From positions 1 through 6,670 of the forward strand of contig JABWBL010000191.1 of assembly GCA_013360535.1 (NCBI GenBank): DNA of 6,670 nt, in the 5' to 3' direction. This DNA is from Planctomycetaceae bacterium. Lineage in GTDB: Bacteria; Planctomycetota; UBA1135; GCA-002686595. Numbering within the stretch: position 1 is the first letter of the stretch; every line of letters starts with the position of its first letter. The notes beneath the pieces were generated by a model. It searched no databases. It was not told the origin of the DNA and was given only the letters and a program-made list of their open reading frames with translations. This document shows, piece after piece, positions 1 through 6,221 of the stretch. The position numbers and the translations under genes were made by a program.

Positions 1-75
1 GCGCCCGAAACGAGCCTCGGCCGCGCCATCAACGACCGGCTGCGGCGGGCGGCGGCGGCTCGTACCGGATCCTGA
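1..75 (+). CDS. C-terminal end of an unidentified protein (partial)
   Basis: Frame 1 is open from the window edge for 24 codons and ends at a TGA at 73-75. The tail reads APETSLGRAINDRLRRAAAA followed by RTGS, an Ala/Arg-rich, probably helical C-terminus. Most of its codons end in G or C, as in the genuine genes of this window, which favours this frame over the other two open forward frames. No family can be recognised from so short a piece. It ends 146 bases before the transporter gene, so it is probably the last gene of a separate upstream unit. Frames 2 and 3 are also open here, so the call is tentative. Confidence 0.45.
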   Translation, partial: APETSLGRAINDRLRRAAAARTGS

Positions 76-108
76 CGAGCTTGTCTCGCGCCAAGGTGCG
101 CTCGGCGA

Positions 109-137
109 TTGCCACCCCGAGCCGGTGCCACTAGGCT
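109..137 (+). promoter_or_regulatory. Candidate sigma70-type promoter of the transporter unit
   Basis: TTGCCA at 109-114 matches five of six bases of the -35 consensus. It is followed after exactly 17 bases by TAGGCT at 132-137, a weak -10 hexamer with three of six matches but the important first T, A and last T. Transcription would start near 144, giving a C-rich leader of about 78 bases before the ATG at 222. The rest of the 76-221 gap is pyrimidine-rich on the plus strand and shows no clear terminator or riboswitch-like fold. The placement is inferred from hexamer match and spacing only. Confidence 0.3.
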
Positions 138-221
138 CCCCTTCCCCCGCGCGGCCCCCCGCTCTCCCTCCGCCGCGCGCCACCCCCTCGCGGTCCCACC
201 CGCATCCCCGAAGAGCCATCG

Positions 222-1943
222 ATGTCGGAACAAAAGCAGCAATGGGGCAGCCGCCTCGGCGTGATCCTGGCGGTCGCCGGATCCGCCGTCGGCCTCGGCA
301 ACTTCCTGCGCTTCCCGGGCAACGCCGCGCAGAACGGCGGCGGGGCCTTCATGATCCCGTACTTCATCGCCTTCCTCGTGCTCGGCATCCCGATCGGATG
401 GGCCGAGTGGACGATGGGACGCTACGGCGGTCGCAAGGGCTTCCACTCGGCGCCGGCGATCATGGGCCTGTGGGGCAAGGGCCCGTTCGCGCGCTACATG
501 GGCGCCTTCGGGGTGCTCATCCCGATCGCGGTCTACTTCTACTACGTGATCATCGAGAGCTGGTGCCTGTGCTACGCGTGGAATTACCTCACGGGTGGCA
601 TCGGGGTCGAGCCCGCGGGTGCGGTCGCGTCGCAGGTCGCGACGTCGAAGGAATTCTTCGCTGACGTGACGTTCTCGTCGCAGGACGGCTTCCTCGCGGA
701 CGGCAAGATCCACCAGAGCGTGTGGTTCTTCCTGATCACGAGCGTGATCAACATCTTCTTCGTGTTCCGCGGCCTGTCGAAGGGCATCGAGAAGTTCTGC
801 AGCTACGCGATGCCGGCGATGGCGATCTGCGCGCTGATCGTGCTCGTGCGCGTGCTGACGCTGCCGACCGATCCCGCGCACCCCGACCAGAGCGTGCTGG
901 CGGGCCTGAATTTCATGTGGAATCCCGACTTCACGAAGCTGAGCGATCCCAAGACGTGGCTCGCGGCCGCGGGCCAGATCTTCTTCAGCCTGTCGGTCGG
1001 CTTCGGCGTCATCATCAACTACGCCTCGTACATGCGCCGCAAGGATGACGTGGTGCTCTCGGGCCTCACGTCGTCGGCGACGAACGAGTTCTTCGAGGTC
1101 GCGCTCGGTGGCATGATCACGCTGACCGCCTCGGTCGTGTTCCTCGGCCTCGCCGCCACGCAGGAAAACACGGGCGGAACCTTCAGCACGGGCTTCTTCG
1201 CGCTGCCGGTCGTGTTCGCGCGCATGCCCGCGGGCAACATCTTCGGCGCGATCTGGTTCTTCATGCTGTTCCTCGCGGCGATCACGAGCTCGCTCTCGAT
1301 GCTGCAGCCGACCAAGGCCTTCGTCGAAGAGGCGCTCGGCGTCTCGCGCGCCGTCGGCACGGCGATCGTGGCTGGTGTGGCGCTCGCGGGAAACGTGTTC
1401 GTGCTGTGGTTCTCCAAGGGCCTCGTCGCGCTCGACACGATCGACTTCTGGGTCGGCACCGTGATGATCTTCGTCGTCGCCGGCACGCAGATCGTGTGCT
1501 TCGCGTGGATCACGGGGCTCGACAAGGGGATCAAGGAAGCCCACGAGGGCGCACAGATCCGCATCCCGGGCTTCATCGCCTTCATGATGAAGTGGGTGTC
1601 GCCCGCGTACCTGCTCGTGATCTTCACGATGTTCTGCTGGAGCAACATGCCCGGCTACTGGGCCAACCTGACGTGGAGCGAGGAGCAGTTCCGCGCGGCG
1701 GCGCTCGAAGCCGGAGCGGCGAAGAACCTCAGTGGAGCGGAGCTCGACACGTTCGTCGCCACCGACGTCGCGGGCAAGCTCGATGCGCAGCCGGCCACGC
1801 GCTACAGCTGGGCGCTGATCCTCGGCACGATCGGCCTCTTGATGGCGACCACTGCAGTCGGGGCGAAGCGCTGGAAGGCGCAGGGCCGCGACATCGATGG
1901 CCAGTTCCCGCCCGACGACGAAACCAAGCCCAACCTCGCCTGA
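222..1943 (+). CDS. LeuT-like Na+-dependent amino-acid transporter (NSS/SNF family)
   Basis: This is a 573-aa inner-membrane neurotransmitter:sodium symporter that would import an amino acid or related compound with Na+. Similarity to LeuT is plain from the first residues. G20, A22, V23, N27 (first-helix Na+ sites), R30 (outer gate), V104 and Y108 (substrate pocket) fall at the same numbers as in LeuT. F255, S256, S258 and F261 correspond to LeuT F253, T254, S256 and F259; N288 to N286; T355 and S356 to the Na2 residues T354 and S355; and D408 to gate residue D404. E292 aligns with LeuT E290, the hallmark of chloride-independent members. Position 21 is Ser, not Asn, and the pocket residue equivalent to I359 is Met (M360), so the substrate may differ from leucine. 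Twelve helices fit; the stretch at about 481-525 between helices 11 and 12 is a long polar insertion. The ATG at 222 has a weak GAAGAG six bases upstream and gives the LeuT-like N-terminus. It heads a three-gene unit. The family is sure, the substrate unknown. Confidence 0.96.
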   Translation: MSEQKQQWGSRLGVILAVAGSAVGLGNFLRFPGNAAQNGGGAFMIPYFIAFLVLGIPIGWAEWTMGRYGGRKGFHSAPAIMGLWGKGPFARYMGAFGVLIPIAVYFYYVIIESWCLCYAWNYLTGGIGVEPAGAVASQVATSKEFFADVTFSSQDGFLADGKIHQSVWFFLITSVINIFFVFRGLSKGIEKFCSYAMPAMAICALIVLVRVLTLPTDPAHPDQSVLAGLNFMWNPDFTKLSDPKTWLAAAGQIFFSLSVGFGVIINYASYMRRKDDVVLSGLTSSATNEFFEVALGGMITLTASVVFLGLAATQENTGGTFSTGFFALPVVFARMPAGNIFGAIWFFMLFLAAITSSLSMLQPTKAFVEEALGVSRAVGTAIVAGVALAGNVFVLWFSKGLVALDTIDFWVGTVMIFVVAGTQIVCFAWITGLDKGIKEAHEGAQIRIPGFIAFMMKWVSPAYLLVIFTMFCWSNMPGYWANLTWSEEQFRAAALEAGAAKNLSGAELDTFVATDVAGKLDAQPATRYSWALILGTIGLLMATTAVGAKRWKAQGRDIDGQFPPDDETKPNLA

Positions 1944-1947
1944 GGAG
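1942..1947 (+). promoter_or_regulatory. Strong Shine-Dalgarno site for the small transporter subunit
   Basis: GAGGAG overlaps the transporter stop codon (TGA at 1941-1943) and lies six bases before the ATG at 1954. It is the best ribosome-binding site in the window and the main argument that the 34-codon frame after it is really translated. Confidence 0.75.
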
Positions 1948-1953
1948 CCCACC

Positions 1954-2058
1954 ATGACACCCCTCGCCTGGGCCTTCATGCTCATCTCTGTCAGCGCCGT
2001 GGTCGGCCTCGTCGGCTGGTGCTTCTACAAGGTGCTGACCGCACCGCCGGCCGAGTGA
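1954..2058 (+). CDS. 34-aa single-span membrane peptide, MetS-like small subunit of the NSS transporter
   Basis: The frame begins MTPLAWAFMLIS, continues through one hydrophobic stretch (about residues 4-26, including VVGLVGW) and ends in a short polar tail, FYKVLTAPPAE. That is one membrane span with a probable N-out, C-in orientation, judged from the single Lys near the C-terminal end. It starts 10 bases after the transporter stop, with a strong GAGGAG ribosome site. Tiny one-helix proteins directly downstream of NSS transporters are known, the model being MetS of the Corynebacterium glutamicum MetP/MetS methionine-alanine importer, where the small subunit is needed for transport. Position, size and topology match that class; residue-level similarity could not be checked, so the subunit role is inferred. 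Its TGA overlaps the GTG of the next gene by four bases (GTGA), pointing to translational coupling. Short-length filters would miss it. Confidence 0.8.
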   Translation: MTPLAWAFMLISVSAVVGLVGWCFYKVLTAPPAE

Positions 2059-2744
2059 GCGCGCCCGTCATCGCGATCGGTGGCGACCTCAAGGCGACGC
2101 CGGTCGAGGTCGTGCGCATCAAGCTCGCGTACGTCGAGGCGGTGCGGCGCGCGGGTGGAGTGCCGCTCGTGCTGCCGTGTCTCGACGAGGCGGAGCTCGG
2201 GGTCGCGCTCGAGCGTGTCGACGGGTTCATCCTGTCGGGTGGCGACGACGTCGATCCGCGCGAACGAGGGCTCGAGCTGCATCCGACGGCCGAAGTGATG
2301 GATCCGCGCCGCCAGCGCGCGGAAGTCGCGCTCACGAACGCCGCGGTGCAGCGCAACCTGCCGGTGCTCGGCATCTGCCTCGGCATGCAGATGTTGTGCT
2401 ACGCGCAAGGTGGCGAGCTGTTCCAGCACCTGCCCGACGCAAGGATCGAAGGCCTGCTCGACCATCGTGCGCCGCATGCGGTGGAGCTGATGCCCGGCTC
2501 GCGCCTCGCCAACATGCTCGGGGTGAACCTCCCCCACGTCGTCTCGCACCACCACCAAGGCGTGCGCCGCGTGCCGCCGGGTTTCCGGCAGGTCGGTCGC
2601 GCCGCCGACGGCGTGGTCGAGGCGATCGAGTCGGTCGACGGTCGCTGGCTGTACGGCGTGCAGTGGCATCCCGAGCGCAGCCCGGAAACCGCTGATTCGC
2701 AGGCACTTTTCCGCCAGTTGGTCGACGCGGCGCGCCGCAAGTGA
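2055..2744 (+). CDS. Gamma-glutamyl-gamma-aminobutyrate hydrolase-like protein (peptidase C26, class I glutamine amidotransferase fold)
   Basis: This 229-aa cytoplasmic protein has the whole class I amidotransferase core: LSGGDDVDPRE at 60-70, the nucleophile elbow GICLGMQ with Cys108, SHHHQ at 164-168, and GVQWHPE with His205 and Glu207 completing the triad. The SGGDD and S-H-H-Q motifs are typical of family C26, whose best-known member, PuuD, hydrolyses gamma-glutamyl-GABA to glutamate and GABA in putrescine catabolism. Other C26 members cleave different gamma-glutamyl amides, so the substrate is open. The length is slightly below the roughly 250 aa of PuuD. The GTG at 2055 is chosen because it overlaps the upstream TGA (GTGA) and yields the usual N-terminus (APVIAIGG). 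A GTG at 2019 would add 12 residues lying inside the small-subunit gene. No separate Shine-Dalgarno site is seen, which suits coupled reinitiation. Linkage to an amino-acid importer suggests hydrolysis of an imported gamma-glutamyl compound, which is inference. Confidence 0.88.
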   Translation: MSAPVIAIGGDLKATPVEVVRIKLAYVEAVRRAGGVPLVLPCLDEAELGVALERVDGFILSGGDDVDPRERGLELHPTAEVMDPRRQRAEVALTNAAVQRNLPVLGICLGMQMLCYAQGGELFQHLPDARIEGLLDHRAPHAVELMPGSRLANMLGVNLPHVVSHHHQGVRRVPPGFRQVGRAADGVVEAIESVDGRWLYGVQWHPERSPETADSQALFRQLVDAARRK

Positions 2745-2770
2745 AGCGAGGCCGCACGCGCGGCCTCGCT
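2745..2770. terminator. Bidirectional hairpin between convergent genes
   Basis: AGCGAGGCCGC (2745-2755) and GCGGCCTCGCT (2760-2770) pair perfectly over 11 bp around an ACGC loop. The hairpin begins at the base after the hydrolase stop and lies 24 bases beyond the end of the minus-strand esterase gene, so it can serve transcripts from both sides. There is no run of T on either side, so it is either a U-less intrinsic terminator, common in GC-rich genomes, or an RNA 3'-end stabiliser. Confidence 0.75.
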
Positions 2771-2793
2771 CCCGTCGCATCGTCTTCGGACGT

Positions 2794-5700
2794 TCAGTCG
2801 AGCTTCTTGATGTAGAGGTTCGCGAACTGGATCGGCGAGCCGTGCTGCTGCAGCGCGAGCGCGCCACGCGCCGGGACTCCGGGCAGCTCCGCGTTCTCGA
2901 TCACGGTCTCGCCGTTGAGCACGACCGTCAGCCGCGAGCCCTTCATGGTGATGTGGAAGCGGTTCCACTCGCCCAGCGGCGCGTCCGCGTTGACACGCGG
3001 CGTGACGCCAGCGCGCACGGCCGCACTCATCGAGCCATCGGTGCGATAGCCGTACACCTCGCCCGAGCCGATCGGCCAGCACCAGATGTTGACCTGGCTC
3101 TTGTCGTTGCCGCGCAGGTAGATGCCGCTGTCCCCGCACTCCTGCACGCGCTGCTTCTTCTGCTGGCCGTTCTCGATCACGTACTCGCCGCTCGGCAGGA
3201 TCACGGGCAGGTCCGCGTCGTGCGCGGGGCCGCTCCAGCGCCAGTCGCAGAGAAGCTCGAAGTCGCCGAACTCCTCGGCGCTCCACAGGTGCGTGCCGAC
3301 GCCGTCGAAGGACATCGTCCAGTCGTCGGCCTTCCAGTGCCCCTCGTGCTCCGGCCCGAACTTCCAGCCCGTGAAGTCGCGGCCGTTGTAGAGCGACTGG
3401 AAGCCCTGATCGAGGTCGCACACCATCCCCGGAGTGCCGGAAATGTCGGGTTTTGCAGCCGGAAGCTCCTTGATGCGCAAGTTGCGGAACTGCGCGGGAG
3501 CGCCTTCGGACTCGAGGCAGAGGTAGCCGCGCCGCGGCATGCAGTCGGTGCCAGTCGTGACGACCTTGCCGTTCACTGCGAGCTCGATCTTTCCGTCGAT
3601 GCACGTGACGCGGTAGTGGTTCCACTGGCCACCCGGCTTCGCGCGCGCTTCGGTCGGGAACGCGCGGCTACCGCCGCGGCCGTTGACGGGTTTCATCGTC
3701 GCGCCGTGGATCGGGAACATGTCGCCCTGGCTCGTGTAACCCTGGCCTTCCATGCCGGTCATCACCTGCACCTCGACGGAGCGCGTGAACGGCTGGCCGC
3801 GCGCAGTGACCGGATCGCTCCAGATGAAGAGCCCGGCGTTGCCCTGCTCGACCAGATGCCGCCACTCCATCTCGAACACGAAGTTCTCGTACTGCCTGTC
3901 CGTGCGCAGCACGCCCGTCGGGAAACCGGAGCACTCGATCCGGCCGTCCTTCACGGTCCACGTCGACGGCGAGCAGTTGACGTTGATCCAGCCGGAGAGA
4001 TCCCGATTGTTGAAGAGCGAGCGCATGCCGCCCTCGGCGACGAAGTACGGCGTGTGTCCGGCGTCGCCGAGCAGCATCGCGCCCTTCCAGTCGTCCGTGC
4101 GGAAGCTCGAAGCGGGTAGACCCGCGCCGTTCGCGAGGTCCGCGACACCGACGTTGCTCCACGCGTAGCGCACGGCGACCGGCACGGGCACTTGGCTGTG
4201 CGAGAGCACGAGCGTGTCGCCTTCGACGCGCGGTGTGGCCTCGAAAAACTCGCGGTTTTCGCCTGCGATCAGCCAGCCCGAGGGTGTCGTGGACTTGAGC
4301 ACGAGCCCGCCGGCGGCGTGATCGAAGGACAGCACGGCGTTGCGGCCGTCGACCTTCATCGAGCGGTACAGCGGCCCCGAGCTCGAGTCGACCTTGCGCG
4401 CGTAGGACTTCTCGAGCGCGAGCAGCGCGAGGCGGCGGCCAACTTCCTGCTTGCCGTAGGGATGGATGTCGTTGGCGTCGCCGAGGTCCATCAAGCTCAC
4501 CATGCCGGTGTTCGGGACCGAGAGCGACTTGCGTTGCGCGTCACGCAGCTCCGCCGACGCGGTCGCGCTCGGATTTCCGTAGGAAAACGGGGCAATCTGA
4601 ACGAACAGGAACGGGAACTCGCCGTTGGTGAACTGCTTGCGCCAGTCGCCGATCAGCGCGGGGAACAGGCGCTCGTATTGCTCCGTGCGACCGACGTTGG
4701 CCTCGCCTTGGTACCAGAGCGCGCCGCGGAACGTCAGCGGCAGCAGCGGCGCCACCATGCCGTTGAAGAGCGCACTCGGCGTGCCAGCGCCGAACTTCGG
4801 CGCGCCGCCTTGTCCGAGCGGTGCCATCTCGCTGGTGCGCGGGCCCATGTGGACGCGCCAGATCCCAGCGAGCGCGAGCGAGCCGAGCTCGGGCTTGTCG
4901 CTGACCAGACGCAGCTGCTCCGGCTTGCCGTTGATGCCGCCGATGCCACCCGTGTCGAGCACACGCACGGCGATCGCGCGCCTGCCGGCCTTCACCAGTT
5001 CCGGCGCGAGCTTGTAACGGCGCGGCGAGTTCCAGCGGCCGTCCTCGTGCTCGGCACCGACGTGCTGGCCGTCGAACCACGCATCGTCGCGGTCGTCGAT
5101 CGGACCGAGCTCGAGCGTCGCTCCGAAACCCTCCCACGCGGCCGGAAGTTCGATTTCCGTGCGGAAATACGCGAATCCGTCGAAGTTGCCGAGCTCGCCC
5201 GACATCGCCGACGGCAGCTCGACCTCACCCCAGGCGCTCGCATCGAAGCCCGTGTTCGTCCAGCCGTCCGCGACGCGGCGCGGCCCGCGGCGATCGGCTT
5301 CGGTCCACCAGTTGGTGCCGCTCGCGCGCTCGCGCTCCCAGCGCAAGTTGGGATCGACCGAAGCCGCGAGATCGGAGAGCGAGCCCGCGAACTCGGGGAA
5401 CTTCGCGAGCCCTTCGGCGCTCGTCCACGCCTCGGCCGGCGTGCCGCCCCAGTCGGAAGTGACGACGCCGACGGGCACGCCGAGCTCGGCCTGCAGCTTG
5501 CGCGCGAAGTAGAAGGCCGTCGCGCTGAAGTCGCCGGCGGTCTTCGGGCTCGAGATGACCCACTTGCCCTGCACGTCGCGGCGGCGGTGGTTCGACACGC
5601 GGTTGGGCACGTCGAACACGCGCACCAGCGGAAGGTCCGCGGCCGCGATTTCCGCTTCGGCGCCGGGGAAACCGCCCACCTCGCGCCTGAAGGCGTTCAC

Positions 5701-6060
5701 CGCGAACTCCATGTTCGACTGGCCCGAGCAGAACCAGACCTCGCCGATCCACACGTCGCGGAACGTGCGCTCGCCGTCGCCGTGCACCGCGAGCGTGTGA
5801 GGACCCCCGGCCTGCGGGGCGGCGATGCGCACGCGCCAGTCCCCCGCGGCATCGGCGGTCGCGCTCGCCGGCGCCTGCGACCACGAGCCTTCGACCGTGA
5901 TCGTCGAACCGGGGCGAGCGCGCCCCCAGACCGTCGTGCCGTCGCCACGCTGCAGCACCATGCCGTCCGAGAAGATCGCGGGCAGGCTCAGCTGCGCGAA
6001 GGCGGGCGCGCCGAGGGTCGTGAGGGCGAACAGGACGAGAGCGCTGCGGGGGGATTGCAT
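2794..6060 (-). CDS. Secreted sialate O-acetylesterase-type SGNH hydrolase fused to two DUF1080 domains
   Basis: The protein is 1088 aa. Residues 1-22 form a signal peptide (hydrophobic core ALVLFALTTLG, cleavage after AFA), so it works in the periplasm or outside. Residues 23-660 form a sialate O-acetylesterase-type domain: start LPAIFSDGMVLQRG, nucleophile Ser115 in CSGQSNM, SDWGGTPAEAW at 202-212, WYQGEAN at 449-455, His533 in DIHP, and the family's closing part (VRYAW, GLPASSFRTDDW). A jelly-roll-like insert, about 262-386, interrupts it. Two DUF1080 (concanavalin-like; '3-keto-disaccharide hydrolase' in Pfam) domains follow at about 679-866 and 886-1087, opening SLFNNRDLSGW and SLYNGRDFTGW and closing LRIKEL and LYIKKL. 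The likely role is removal of acetyl esters from a glycan, with the DUF1080 modules binding or cleaving the sugar; the true substrate need not be sialic acid. The ATG at 6060 is chosen for the signal peptide and a GGAG 10 bases before it; 50 further upstream codons are open but Arg-rich and would bury the signal. No obvious partner gene is adjacent. Confidence 0.93.
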   Translation of the reverse strand: MQSPRSALVLFALTTLGAPAFAQLSLPAIFSDGMVLQRGDGTTVWGRARPGSTITVEGSWSQAPASATADAAGDWRVRIAAPQAGGPHTLAVHGDGERTFRDVWIGEVWFCSGQSNMEFAVNAFRREVGGFPGAEAEIAAADLPLVRVFDVPNRVSNHRRRDVQGKWVISSPKTAGDFSATAFYFARKLQAELGVPVGVVTSDWGGTPAEAWTSAEGLAKFPEFAGSLSDLAASVDPNLRWERERASGTNWWTEADRRGPRRVADGWTNTGFDASAWGEVELPSAMSGELGNFDGFAYFRTEIELPAAWEGFGATLELGPIDDRDDAWFDGQHVGAEHEDGRWNSPRRYKLAPELVKAGRRAIAVRVLDTGGIGGINGKPEQLRLVSDKPELGSLALAGIWRVHMGPRTSEMAPLGQGGAPKFGAGTPSALFNGMVAPLLPLTFRGALWYQGEANVGRTEQYERLFPALIGDWRKQFTNGEFPFLFVQIAPFSYGNPSATASAELRDAQRKSLSVPNTGMVSLMDLGDANDIHPYGKQEVGRRLALLALEKSYARKVDSSSGPLYRSMKVDGRNAVLSFDHAAGGLVLKSTTPSGWLIAGENREFFEATPRVEGDTLVLSHSQVPVPVAVRYAWSNVGVADLANGAGLPASSFRTDDWKGAMLLGDAGHTPYFVAEGGMRSLFNNRDLSGWINVNCSPSTWTVKDGRIECSGFPTGVLRTDRQYENFVFEMEWRHLVEQGNAGLFIWSDPVTARGQPFTRSVEVQVMTGMEGQGYTSQGDMFPIHGATMKPVNGRGGSRAFPTEARAKPGGQWNHYRVTCIDGKIELAVNGKVVTTGTDCMPRRGYLCLESEGAPAQFRNLRIKELPAAKPDISGTPGMVCDLDQGFQSLYNGRDFTGWKFGPEHEGHWKADDWTMSFDGVGTHLWSAEEFGDFELLCDWRWSGPAHDADLPVILPSGEYVIENGQQKKQRVQECGDSGIYLRGNDKSQVNIWCWPIGSGEVYGYRTDGSMSAAVRAGVTPRVNADAPLGEWNRFHITMKGSRLTVVLNGETVIENAELPGVPARGALALQQHGSPIQFANLYIKKLD

Positions 6061-6090
6061 CGAAACGTTGCTCCGAAGGGACCGGCGCGG

Positions 6091-6096
6091 AGTGTA
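6091..6096 (-). promoter_or_regulatory. Possible -10 element of the esterase gene
   Basis: Read on the minus strand, TACACT matches four of six bases of the -10 consensus. It would start transcription near 6084, about 24 bases before the ATG at 6060, leaving the GGAG ribosome site (6071-6074) inside the leader. No good -35 hexamer is present at the right distance, so this is only a candidate. Confidence 0.22.
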
Positions 6097-6148
6097 CTGC
6101 GCGCGAGCCACGCCTCGCGGCCCTTCCACCGGCTCGCGTGCGATGGCG

Positions 6149-6181
6149 CACGCTCTCACCGGGAAAACGCGAGCGAGCGTG
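6149..6181. repeat. Inverted repeat in the divergent intergenic region
   Basis: CACGCTC (6149-6155) is repeated in inverted form as GAGCGTG (6175-6181), with 19 bases between the arms. It sits just upstream of the candidate moaA promoter and between two divergent genes, a common place for an operator. Seven-base arms in GC-rich DNA can arise by chance, so a regulatory role is only a possibility. Confidence 0.25.
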
Positions 6182-6183
6182 AT

Positions 6184-6213
6184 TTGCGCAGGCTCGCGCG
6201 CTCGGCCCATACT
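6184..6213 (+). promoter_or_regulatory. moaA: Candidate moaA promoter placed for a leaderless mRNA
   Basis: TTGCGC (6184-6189) and CATACT (6208-6213) are separated by 18 bases. The -10 matches four of six consensus bases, including the A and T at its second and last positions; the -35 keeps only TTG. Transcription would begin about 6220-6222, at or within two bases of the GTG start codon. No Shine-Dalgarno sequence precedes that GTG, which agrees with leaderless translation. Confidence 0.35.
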
Positions 6214-6221
6214 GGCGCACC

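Noticed and set aside
76..221. Possible riboswitch or structured leader before the transporter
   Set aside because: The spacer is C-rich with only short, weak pairings; no known riboswitch core or convincing terminator stem is visible.
125..664. Plus-strand frame of 179 codons overlapping the start of the transporter
   Set aside because: Arg/Pro-rich shadow of the transporter gene, which is supported by residue-level agreement with LeuT from its first codons.
2019..2054. Earlier GTG start for the C26 hydrolase
   Set aside because: It would add 12 residues encoded inside the small-subunit gene and precede the usual family N-terminus; the GTG at 2055 overlaps the preceding stop neatly.
2025..3625. 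Minus-strand open frames across the hydrolase gene and into the esterase gene
   Set aside because: Their translations are His/Arg/Ala-rich without motifs, and they cross the convergent hairpin and the end of the esterase gene in a wrong frame.
6061..6210. Upstream extension of the esterase gene by 50 codons
   Set aside because: The extra residues are Arg-rich, would place the signal peptide internally and overlap the candidate moaA promoter; the ATG at 6060 has a GGAG site and starts exactly at the signal peptide.
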